The position numbers were made by a program, and so were the translations under genes. A stretch of DNA of 64,000 nucleotides. Source: Symmachiella macrocystis (lineage in GTDB: Bacteria > Planctomycetota > Planctomycetia > Planctomycetales > Planctomycetaceae). Numbering within the stretch: the first letter of the stretch is position 1; each line of letters starts with the position of its first letter. Shown here piece after piece: positions 1 through 7,663 of the stretch. Below the pieces are notes generated by a model that saw only the letters and a list, made by a program, of their open reading frames with translations, was not told where the DNA came from and ran no database searches. Location of the stretch: positions 124,001 to 188,000 of the forward strand of contig NZ_SJPP01000004.1 of assembly GCF_007860075.1 (NCBI RefSeq), given 5' to 3'.

Positions 1-960
1 CTGGATGGCCGATGGGCCGTGGGATTTGGAGCCTTCGCGCCAGCCGGATATGGTGCGACATGGAAGCTGACGAATCCGGTTTTAGGAACAAATACTTACA
101 AATCGTTTGGCGCGCTGGGTAAAATCATGCCCAGTCTGGCCTACCAGGTGAATGACGATCTCTCCATTGGTGCCTCTTTAGGGGTGGCGGTCAGCCATCT
201 CGAATTCGAAAGCCCATTCTTCTTACAAACCGGCCCGCTGGCCGGAGCACCGACCCAATTCGATTTGCAGGCAACCGGTGCCAGCCTCGCGTGGAACGTC
301 GGCCTGCAGTATAAACTCGATGAGTGGACGACTTTTGGAGCCGGCTTTATTGGCGAGACCCGCATGGATTACGATGGCAATGTTCGCGCTGCTGTGATCG
401 GATTAGGACCGCAGCCGGTCGAAAGCCGCTTCGATGCCGAGGTCGAACTGGCATGGCCACGTTCCGCCGGCGTGGGAGTTGCTCACTGGCTCAATTGTCG
501 GCAACGGATTTCCACAGATCTGATGTGGTACGACTGGTCGCACGCCTATGACCAACTCGACATCAAGTTGCGAAACTCAACGAATCCGATCTTTCCGGCC
601 GTCTTAGGACCTGAAATCACTGAGTCTTTTCCGCTCCGTTGGCGCGACAGTATGTCTGTTCGACTCGGTTATGAATTGTTCAATCCCAACGATTCCGTCT
701 TCCGAGCCGGATACGTTTACAATACACGCAATTTGCCCAGCGCAACGCTCACCCCGCTGATCCCGGCGACCTTGGAACACTCATTTACGATTGGTTACGG
801 GAAGTCATGGAGTGATTGGCAATGGAACTTCGCCTATCAGTTTTCCTTCGGACCGGAAAGGTCGGTCGGCACCAGTGCCTTGGCAGGCGGAGATTTCAGC
901 AACAGCGAGAGCAATTCACAAGCTCACTGGATTTCGCTCAGCCTCATCCGAAGGTTCTAG
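1..960 (+). CDS. OmpP1/FadL-type outer-membrane transporter, 5' end outside window
   Basis: The frame is open from base 1, so the N-terminus lies upstream; about 319 residues are present. The reading shows many short alternating hydrophobic and polar strands rich in aromatic and Gly residues, with turns between them, as in a beta-barrel. The C-terminus is SLIRRF: a terminal Phe is the usual outer-membrane insertion signal. Stretches such as FGAFAPAGYGATW and the length match the OmpP1/FadL family, which moves long-chain fatty acids or other hydrophobic compounds across the outer membrane. The substrate cannot be told from this sequence. The GTG at 19 is internal and is not the likely start. 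The gene is followed by a diverged repeat shared with the 3' end of the Fae homologue. Confidence 0.75.
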   Translation: MDGRWAVGFGAFAPAGYGATWKLTNPVLGTNTYKSFGALGKIMPSLAYQVNDDLSIGASLGVAVSHLEFESPFFLQTGPLAGAPTQFDLQATGASLAWNVGLQYKLDEWTTFGAGFIGETRMDYDGNVRAAVIGLGPQPVESRFDAEVELAWPRSAGVGVAHWLNCRQRISTDLMWYDWSHAYDQLDIKLRNSTNPIFPAVLGPEITESFPLRWRDSMSVRLGYELFNPNDSVFRAGYVYNTRNLPSATLTPLIPATLEHSFTIGYGKSWSDWQWNFAYQFSFGPERSVGTSALAGGDFSNSESNSQAHWISLSLIRRF

Positions 961-979
961 ATTATCCAGCCAATAGTGC

Positions 980-1100
980 ACGCCAGCGCATCTGTCCTAG
1001 ATCGCTCGCGTGCGAGGCTTTGATGCACTCGATGAGCAGCAAGGTAAAGATGATTATGGCTGTTCGCTAAAGTGTCCCATCGAGACCTCGCAGGGTAGCA
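980..1100. repeat. direct repeat copy A, holding a remnant of the fae 3' end
   Basis: About 120 bp that aligns with copy B at 1910-2027, at roughly 80% identity by eye. Blocks such as GTAAAGATGATTATGG and GTTCGCTAAAGTGTCCCATC are shared exactly or nearly so. In copy B the right-hand part encodes the last codons of the Fae homologue on the minus strand (ending GLDGTL). Copy A keeps the same terminal codons and stop with no gene body attached. Copy A abuts the stop codon of the SUKH gene. Confidence 0.75.
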
Positions 1101-1799
1101 CTACATCGAACGGACAAATTCGGCGATTTTCCACGGATCGGTTTTGGGTACCCCATCGGGCCGGTGGTACGGCGGAAGCCCCTTTTCCTTGAGTAGCCGC
1201 TCAACCTCTTCCCAAGCGGCATTCCTTCTCTGTTCTTCTGGAGCTCTGGGGCGCGGGAAGATCCCGTCATCGCCATGCAACAACGCGAGGAAGAACTCGC
1301 GGAACGAACCGGCGATGAGCGCTCTCCACGGGTTGAGCCGCTCCCGGTCCCCCCAACAGTCTTGAGGCACGATGTCGTGGTTGAAGACACAGATAGGGTA
1401 GTCTCCGTCGGATGTCGCCGATTTGAAATCCATGACGAGCGGGTCACCGCAACCGGAAGCCCATCCGATTTGCATGTAGCCTATTCCCCAGAATTCTGGA
1501 TGCAGCAACAATTTCAGGCTTTCGTCGAGCCTCTCGTCATGTCTCAAACTGGGCAACGTGTATTCGCCGAAGTCCAGACACGAGGCATGATAACTGAGGA
1601 GGAATGCCTTATAGGACAGCGGCAGCAGCGCCGGCAATTGCTGTTCGAAGGTCGTGACATCGGATTCTTTGATTGTGGAGTCGATCAACCTCCAATCGTC
1701 GTCATTCCTCATTTCGGTAGACATGCCTGCGCACAATGAAGTGTGCCAGTCGCGCATCTCGCGGCGGGTTAAATCAATGTCTTCAGCCAGCGTTGGCAC
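1101..1799 (-). CDS. SMI1/KNR4 (SUKH) family protein
   Basis: Predicted 232-residue cytosolic protein with no signal peptide. The part LPALLPLSYKAFLLSYHA, followed by a Gly- and Trp-rich core (GYMQIGWASGCGDPLVMD) and a C-terminal FREFFLALL helix, matches the SUKH superfamily pattern. Many bacterial SUKH proteins are immunity proteins against nuclease toxins of contact-dependent or polymorphic toxin systems; others have unknown roles. The start is a GTG at 1799, chosen because a strong GGAGGT lies about 7 nt upstream. No toxin gene is visible beside it, so it would be an orphan. It sits exactly between two copies of a ~120-bp repeat, which suggests that it moved or arose by local duplication. 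The family call is by pattern only. Confidence 0.7.
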   Translation of the reverse strand: MPTLAEDIDLTRREMRDWHTSLCAGMSTEMRNDDDWRLIDSTIKESDVTTFEQQLPALLPLSYKAFLLSYHASCLDFGEYTLPSLRHDERLDESLKLLLHPEFWGIGYMQIGWASGCGDPLVMDFKSATSDGDYPICVFNHDIVPQDCWGDRERLNPWRALIAGSFREFFLALLHGDDGIFPRPRAPEEQRRNAAWEEVERLLKEKGLPPYHRPDGVPKTDPWKIAEFVRSM

Positions 1800-1909
1800 T
1801 GCTGTTACCTCCGTTCGAGCCGTCCGTCTTTTCGAAGAAATAGCTGTTGTTGTTACCTTTCGGCGCGCCGCTTAGATGCCATGTGCTCGTGGACTGGATT
1901 ACGAATCCC

Positions 1910-2027
1910 ACGCCGGCCCATCCGTCCTAGATGGCACACGCGACGCATTGCTGCACTCGCTGAGCAGTAACGTAAAGATGATTATGGTTGTTCGCTAAAG
2001 TGTCCCATCGAGGCCTCGCTGGTAGTA
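1910..2027. repeat. direct repeat copy B, 3' end and downstream of fae homologue
   Basis: Partner of the repeat at 980-1100. The right part (from 1995) is the 3' coding end and stop of the Fae homologue on the minus strand; the left part is its downstream flank. It contains a short dyad, CTGC-N9-GCAG, that is only partly kept in copy A. The repeat does not look like an IS end or tRNA piece. Confidence 0.75.
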
Positions 2028-2543
2028 CTTGTGCGTGACCTCGTCTTGGTGCTCAAGTAGCCAGTCGATGGAAGGTTCGTTGTGCATGGCTTTATGAATG
2101 GCCTGTGCCGTTGCCTTGCGATGAATTTCAAAAAGAGCCTTGTGGTCGAGGTTCTTTTCAGTGGCGGCCCCGGGGTTTAGCCAAACCGAGCAAACGATAC
2201 CGAGGTCGTTGGCTTTTTCCTTGGGAATGTCTCCCGCTCGGACTGCGTCGAGTACTCCATTTGCGATCGCCGCTTGCACAGTCCCCATTAAAATATTTGT
2301 GTAGGCGGTGCTCTTCACCGTCACCTTGCTGACCATCAGAGTCACCGGCCGCACCTGGATATCGGTATCCAGGATTGCAAAGACCTTCGAGTGGCCAGCG
2401 GATTGGCCGCCCGTCAAAGTGGCAATCGCCGTGCCGACCGGCCCGTCCAATTCGCCAATGACAACTTCCGGCTCCGCCGCTGTAAACGGTGGTCCGCCAG
2501 CGACAAGAGACTCTCCGGTACGCATCACAATTCGATCACTCAT
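1995..2543 (-). CDS. formaldehyde-activating enzyme (Fae) homologue
   Basis: Predicted 182 residues, cytosolic. Fae condenses formaldehyde with tetrahydromethanopterin in H4MPT-linked C1 metabolism, which planctomycetes are known to carry. The family skeleton is clear: an N-terminal GESLVAGG, then EVVIGELDGPVGTAIA, a KVTVKSTAYTNILMG block, and AVRAGDIPKEKANDLGIV, which matches the usual IPxxEADDL segment. In classical Fae the catalytic His lies in AHIDLxIG; here the same place reads AEPEVVIG, so the His appears to be Glu. This fits the Fae-like paralogue group rather than canonical Fae, and activity is uncertain. The start at 2543 is preferred over a longer frame because similarity begins at MSDRIV. 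No other H4MPT-pathway gene is in the window. Confidence 0.75.
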   Translation of the reverse strand: MSDRIVMRTGESLVAGGPPFTAAEPEVVIGELDGPVGTAIATLTGGQSAGHSKVFAILDTDIQVRPVTLMVSKVTVKSTAYTNILMGTVQAAIANGVLDAVRAGDIPKEKANDLGIVCSVWLNPGAATEKNLDHKALFEIHRKATAQAIHKAMHNEPSIDWLLEHQDEVTHKYYQRGLDGTL

Positions 2544-3512
2544 GGGGGGCCTGTTCCGTTGTAGGTGAAGTTGATTCAGTTCAAATGGCCAACAGCGTAC
2601 TCGCCACAACCGACGATGTCCACCACCGACGCGTTTCCGTGTCTTTCACGAAACAGAATAAGTAACCGCCTATCTTCACTTGAACGACCACAGACTTCAT
2701 CGTCGTATGAGTTCCGCCGGTGCGTGCGAAGTCCACGACTACGTTCGAATCTCGGCACATCCCCAGAACCCCTGGGGCCGACCGTTGTTAGAGACCGGCC
2801 TCGGCCGTGTCAAAAACAGGGTGGTTTTCTGGCTGTGCAAATTGACGGGGAGGTCAAGAGTGAGCTTCCTGCCAAAGTTGTCGGTATCGCCGGGTCCTTC
2901 GTGGAACTCCGTTTCCACCAAAACCGGTCGTGTAAGTGGTTACGCATTGGAGAGCAACTTCAACGCCCCGGACCTTCTTCGATTACAATCTTTCCGAGTA
3001 GAGCCAGAACACCAATTGCCGCAAAAACGGTTCCAAGAAAAGCATCAGTAACGGCACAATGCACTCACCTCGCTCGCCACGCATGTCTAGACGTATGCTC
3101 TTGACAAGCCACACCAGCCCAAAACCTGCGATGAACAGACCGCTCAACGCAAACATGAAACCACCGTTGCAGGCGATCTTCTTTCAAGTATTGGGCATGC
3201 TTCGCCAACCGGTGATCAAAAGCATTGATGACCAAAAACAATCGCGGGTGAAATAGCCGAGACTGTAGTTCCCCAGGAATAATGGGATACTGAGAAATTC
3301 TGCGCAGTGTCCGCTTGAGGGAAATGCACAATGCCTGTTCCGGGTTGAATTCCTGTCGCGGGAGCCAAGGCATGGGAATCAATTACGACGTAAATTCAAG
3401 CTGCGCTGGTTTCGGCGGAACGCCTTGTTAAAATGGAGGCCATTCCGCGCTTGGATCGGTTCCAGGCTTATGCCATCTGGCAAATGTCGGCTGGATAGAT
3501 CGAGGAAACGCC
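2544..3512. other. gene-poor interval with decayed coding sequence
   Basis: Nearly 1 kb between the Fae homologue and the sialidase-like gene without a convincing intact gene. A 59-codon open frame runs on the minus strand from 2760 to 2581, overlapped by a second minus-strand frame that also reads plausibly; neither is recognisable. The right half contains a frameshifted membrane-protein remnant, listed separately. The interval is best read as degraded sequence. Confidence 0.5.
2960..3187 (-). pseudogene. decayed small membrane protein, frameshifted
   Basis: Reading from about 3187 the minus strand gives KKIACNGG then the hydrophobic segment FALSGLFIAGFGLVWLVKSI and a charged stretch RLDMRGERG. 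At about 3035-3045 the frame must shift by one base to continue into FLGTVFAAIGVLALLGKIVI and EEGPGR with a stop at 2960. Joined, the pieces make a typical two-helix membrane protein with a cytoplasmic loop. Neither frame alone makes sense. A further frame break seems to lie upstream near 3190. The family is not recognised. A sequencing error is possible for one shift, but two breaks suggest real decay. Confidence 0.45.
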
Positions 3513-4697
3513 ATGCTGCAAATTGCTTATGCTCTGCTGGTCGTCACCCTGCCTGGGGCTCCACTCTATGAAGCGGAACTTGTCTTTCCCGGGGAGCCCA
3601 AGCACAATCATTCGCCGGGAATTGTCGAAACGGCCGATGGGGATTTGTTGGTTTGTTGGTTTCATGGTGTGGGGGAGAAAACCGACGACTCGTTGGTGAT
3701 TCGAGGGGCACGTAAAAAACACGGGGCGGATCAGTGGTCGGCTCCGTTTCTGATGGCGGACAACCAGAACCTTCCCGATCAGAATTGCGTGCTCTTTCTC
3801 GATCCGCGCGGCAAGCTGTGGCTGTTTTGGATTTCGTCGCTCGACAACACGTCGGACACTTATCTCTTGAAATATCGCACCTCGAGCGACTATGCCTGTG
3901 ACGGCCCTCCGAAATGGGATTGGCAAGATGTGCTGCATTGTCGCCCGGTCAATCTGCAACAATACTATCCGGAAAGTGCCGAGCAGGCTCGTGAGGAATT
4001 CGCCGAAGAGATCAAAACAAACAAACGGCTGCGGACCCGCCTGGAGTATGGCGTGACGGCCTCCAAAGACAAGTTGGCAAGGCGATTAGGCTGGATGACG
4101 CGAACTCATCCCATCATGCTCTCAGACACCCGTATGATGGTGCCGCTGTATTCGGACATTTTCAACTGTTCATTGGCCGCATTTACTGAGGATTGGGGCA
4201 AGACCTGGGAATTTAGCGAGCCGATTCTGCCGCTGAACGTTCAGCCGAGTTTTGTCCGCAAGCAAAATGGCGACATTGTGGCCATGATGCGCGACAAAAG
4301 CCCCCGTCGCCGCATTCCGCGGTCGGTTTCTAAAGACGGCGGGCAAACCTGGACGCCGACGCAGGGGATGGAAATCCCCAATCCCGACAGCAGTGTGGAG
4401 TGCATCGCTCTGAAATCCGGAAACTGGTTGTTGGTCTGCAATGACACGACGGGCGGAGACCGCGGCGGTCGCACACAAATGACGGCCTACCTGTCCGACG
4501 ACGAAGGGGAAACGTGGAAGTGGCATCGCCTCCTGGAGAAGCACGACGCCTCAACTGCCGCTGCGTATCCGTCCGTGATTGAATCGCGCGACGGCAGCAT
4601 CCTCTGTGCTTACACCCACTCGCCCAGGCCAAATGAGACGATCAAAGTCGTGCGGTTTAATGAGGATTGGGTCCGCGCCGGTGACGCGGCTGAGTAA
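3513..4697 (+). CDS. sialidase-like BNR-repeat protein
   Basis: Predicted 394 residues. The opening NHSPGIVETADGDLLVCWF and three Asp-box-like motifs place it in the sialidase-like six-bladed beta-propeller fold (BNR group): TEDWGKTW near residue 227, SKDGGQTW near 272 and SDDEGETW near 328. Relatives act as exo-sialidases or on other glycans, and many planctomycete members have no tested substrate. The N-terminus is short and hydrophobic (LQIAYALLVVTLPGAPL), a possible weak signal peptide. The start has a GAGGAA ribosome site at a good distance. The next gene downstream is a GH20b-like protein, which supports a role in glycan breakdown. Specificity for sialic acid is not shown. Confidence 0.75.
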   Translation: MLQIAYALLVVTLPGAPLYEAELVFPGEPKHNHSPGIVETADGDLLVCWFHGVGEKTDDSLVIRGARKKHGADQWSAPFLMADNQNLPDQNCVLFLDPRGKLWLFWISSLDNTSDTYLLKYRTSSDYACDGPPKWDWQDVLHCRPVNLQQYYPESAEQAREEFAEEIKTNKRLRTRLEYGVTASKDKLARRLGWMTRTHPIMLSDTRMMVPLYSDIFNCSLAAFTEDWGKTWEFSEPILPLNVQPSFVRKQNGDIVAMMRDKSPRRRIPRSVSKDGGQTWTPTQGMEIPNPDSSVECIALKSGNWLLVCNDTTGGDRGGRTQMTAYLSDDEGETWKWHRLLEKHDASTAAAYPSVIESRDGSILCAYTHSPRPNETIKVVRFNEDWVRAGDAAE

Positions 4698-4834
4698 GTG
4701 CACTCTCCGGAGTGCGCGGCTACGACGCTGACCTTCTGGTTGCGTTTCCCTCCCATTTGGGGGTTTCGATCTCAAGCTAATCTATAGGCGGGGTAACGAC
4801 GCTTTTTATACTTCCCTGCCCCGAGGAGAGTTCT

Positions 4835-7441
4835 ATGCGTTCCGGTCTCTTTTATAGTGTCCTATGCAGCGTCATTTACATTGCGACCAATGCGCATGGT
4901 GCCGAGTATGAATCTGTTACGATCCGCGTCGGGGCGGCGGCCGATTCCGTGGAACTCAAAGTGGCCGAATTGCTCCAGAAGAGGATTGCCGAACCCAGCG
5001 GCCTCCCGACGCGCGTCGAACGGACTGACGAGGACGTGCCGACGAATTCTCTACTCATACTGCTAGGCATCCCCGCGCATCATCCAGAGCTGCACAAACA
5101 ACTCGAAGCCGATCAGATTCCCGCCCTCACCCAGAGCGATCCCGGACCGGAGGGATTCCTGGTCAAAATGCTCGCTGTCGACAACGTGCTGCTGGCAGCT
5201 GGAGTGGATCAACGGGGCGTACTCTACGCCGCCGGTGAGATTCTGCGGCAGTTGGATATCAAAGAGAAATCTGTCGAGATTCCTGACACCCTCGACGTGC
5301 GTACGGCGCCTGCGTTTGCCATTCGCGGCACACAGTATGGCCAAAGCGGTGTCGCCAAAAAGCTGGCGAAGGTCCGTGATTGGACGCCGGCGGAGACGCA
5401 GCGGGTGATTCTGGATTATGCACTGGCTGGTGCGAATACATTCTCAACGGGTCCAGGGCCAATGTTCGATTTCATCAAGTCGTTCGGCTTAATGACCCAA
5501 GGCGGCTTCGGCGCCAATACCGGCCCCGGTCCGCCGGAATGGAATGCCAAAGAATCGATCGGCCGGATTGGATACCTCTGTTTGTCGGTCCCCGAAGCCC
5601 GTGCCGCTCAGCTCAAACGCTGCGAAGACCAGTTCCGCTCCAGCCCCACTTATGACTTTGTCAAATTCCACGGCGGCGATGGCGGTGGGTGTGAATGCGA
5701 CCTCTGCGATCCTTACGGGCTGAAGTTTATCCAGGTCGTCGAGAAGATGGCGGCGATTATTCATAAGTACCACCCCACGACGAAAGTCTATTTCACCAAC
5801 CAGAAATTCGACAACGCCGACGATAACGCCATTTTTAAGTACTTGCAGGAACAGCCACGCGATTGGTTGTGGGGCTGGGGTTACGGGCCGGGATCGGATG
5901 CAACGTCGTGGCAGCCGGGGCATCGCCAGACGCACCGCATGGATCTATTTCGCTATCCGGGATTCGGTCCGTACGGCCTTTACCCCCGCGAAATCCTCCG
6001 GCAACTTCCGCCGCGACATCAACTCGTGTACTACAACGAAATCACGCACTGGCGCTATGCTCAGCATGCGTACATTCAAATGTACCCCCGCGCCGATCGC
6101 GACGGGGAACTCCCGCCGCGGACATCGGGACACGAGATTTACGAGCGGCGGCCGGATCAGGGACTCACCATGGTCTATAACCGGCTAACATTTTACGCTT
6201 GGCCGCGGTTTTATCATCGGGTCTTCAACGATCTGATGCGTTACGGCGTTGGAGACATCACCCATTCCAGCGGACACCACGACCATTTCAACCAGTGGAT
6301 GTGGCAACGCTTGCTCTGGGCTCCGCGGACCAGCGTCGAGGATGTCGTCGACGAATACTGCCGCACTTGGTTCGGCCGGGAAGCTGCGCCGTTGATGGCC
6401 GAGGCGATTTTTCAATTGGAGGAGAATCTTGAGGAAGACCCCACGACGCCGCTGATCGAAAAGAAAGGAATCGACCACAATTATCTGCTTGTGAGCCAAG
6501 CCGGCGCTGCGATGCCCGAGATTAATCTCCAGAACAACTGGTTGTGGCGGCAATTCATGCAAAAAGCCGCACTCGATAAGTACACGCAACTCGCGGTACG
6601 TCAGCAGGCGGAGTTACAGGCCGGCATTGAAAAAAGCATCGCCCAGGCGCTCGCTGGAGGAGATGTCGCCACCGCCATTGATCGTTCGCTCGCGAGTCTC
6701 GACGCATTGGACGAATCCGCTGAGATGGCCCAGTTGCGTGAGGAAGCCGGAAAACTGGGCGAAGAAAGCAATGCCCTGTTCGGTGTGCGGAATGAAGGCT
6801 ATTTCAATTTGAAGCATGATTTCATCGGTCTGGGCTGGCTGAGACGACAACTCGAACAGGCGAAGCAAACAGACGGTGACCATCAAATTGAACTGCTTCA
6901 GATGATCGTCGACTACGAGAATCCGGGCCCCGGCGGCTATTACGACAATCTCGGGACTAACAACCGAGCGCCGCACGTCGTGAAGGGTTACCCCTACGAT
7001 CACGGCCAACCGTATGTTTCGATGATGCTATCCGAAGGCAATCGCCCTAGTCAGCGTTCCATGCACTTTACGCAAGACGAATCCGAGGGGGTCACGCTCA
7101 AATATCACGATCTCGATCCCAAGGCTCGCTACCGGGTGCGCTTCACGTTCGTGCGTCCCTGGTATCAATCGCGCTACGCAGAGCGGATGAACCAGAAGTC
7201 ACAGACGATCCTGGCTGACGATTTGGTGCTTGCCGAAGATCAGCCGTTACCGGAACGAATGAGCGAGTTTTTTACATTCGACATCCCACAAACGGCGACC
7301 CACGATGGCGAATTAACGATTCAACTCCGCAAAGCCAAAGATGTTGCCAACGGCCCGCGTGTGGAACGCGAGCAATGGCGCAACAGCGGCGGCTGGGGGA
7401 CGCTCGTCTCGGAAGTCTGGTTGATGAAACGGGATGATTAA
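4835..7441 (+). CDS. secreted GH20b-domain glycoside-hydrolase-like protein, paralogue 1
   Basis: Predicted 868 residues with a signal peptide ending near AHGA. The first ~150 residues show the alpha/beta domain found before GH20, GH67 and related catalytic barrels, with its hallmark GVLYAAGEILRQL. A barrel-like middle region follows, then helices, and a C-terminal beta-rich domain ending in SEVWLMK. It has two paralogues in this window (7664 and 16629), sharing the segment ENPGPGGYYDNLG and the same terminal motif. Unlike them it carries a cysteine cluster, GGGCECDLCDP (near residue 285), resembling metal- or disulfide-forming motifs of some DUF4838-type proteins. A strong GAGGAGAG precedes the ATG. 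Substrate and catalytic residues cannot be assigned; a role in polysaccharide breakdown is inferred. Confidence 0.65.
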   Translation: MRSGLFYSVLCSVIYIATNAHGAEYESVTIRVGAAADSVELKVAELLQKRIAEPSGLPTRVERTDEDVPTNSLLILLGIPAHHPELHKQLEADQIPALTQSDPGPEGFLVKMLAVDNVLLAAGVDQRGVLYAAGEILRQLDIKEKSVEIPDTLDVRTAPAFAIRGTQYGQSGVAKKLAKVRDWTPAETQRVILDYALAGANTFSTGPGPMFDFIKSFGLMTQGGFGANTGPGPPEWNAKESIGRIGYLCLSVPEARAAQLKRCEDQFRSSPTYDFVKFHGGDGGGCECDLCDPYGLKFIQVVEKMAAIIHKYHPTTKVYFTNQKFDNADDNAIFKYLQEQPRDWLWGWGYGPGSDATSWQPGHRQTHRMDLFRYPGFGPYGLYPREILRQLPPRHQLVYYNEITHWRYAQHAYIQMYPRADRDGELPPRTSGHEIYERRPDQGLTMVYNRLTFYAWPRFYHRVFNDLMRYGVGDITHSSGHHDHFNQWMWQRLLWAPRTSVEDVVDEYCRTWFGREAAPLMAEAIFQLEENLEEDPTTPLIEKKGIDHNYLLVSQAGAAMPEINLQNNWLWRQFMQKAALDKYTQLAVRQQAELQAGIEKSIAQALAGGDVATAIDRSLASLDALDESAEMAQLREEAGKLGEESNALFGVRNEGYFNLKHDFIGLGWLRRQLEQAKQTDGDHQIELLQMIVDYENPGPGGYYDNLGTNNRAPHVVKGYPYDHGQPYVSMMLSEGNRPSQRSMHFTQDESEGVTLKYHDLDPKARYRVRFTFVRPWYQSRYAERMNQKSQTILADDLVLAEDQPLPERMSEFFTFDIPQTATHDGELTIQLRKAKDVANGPRVEREQWRNSGGWGTLVSEVWLMKRDD

Positions 7442-7663
7442 AGCCGCCAACACTCAGACATGGTTTCCGGATTGCTCGAGGCAATTCGTAATTCAATAAT
7501 AATCGGTCACCTCGCTCGGGCTTTGTGCCATTTGGCAGTACCTGATCGACCGTCGCAGTTCATTGGTTTTCATGTTATGGTGATTAAGCTGTCATTCACG
7601 CCGTCGTACTCGACCGTAAGCGACCAACCTGGACCTCGACCTTTTTCTAAAATGGGGAACAAC

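Noticed and set aside
980-2027. Repeats around the SUKH gene as integron attC sites
   Set aside because: The copies lack clear attC core sites and long imperfect palindromes, no integrase is in the window, and the repeat overlaps coding sequence of fae.
2565-3104. A 179-codon plus-strand frame and overlapping frames
   Set aside because: Composition is not protein-like, it lies opposite a better minus-strand frame, and no family pattern is seen.
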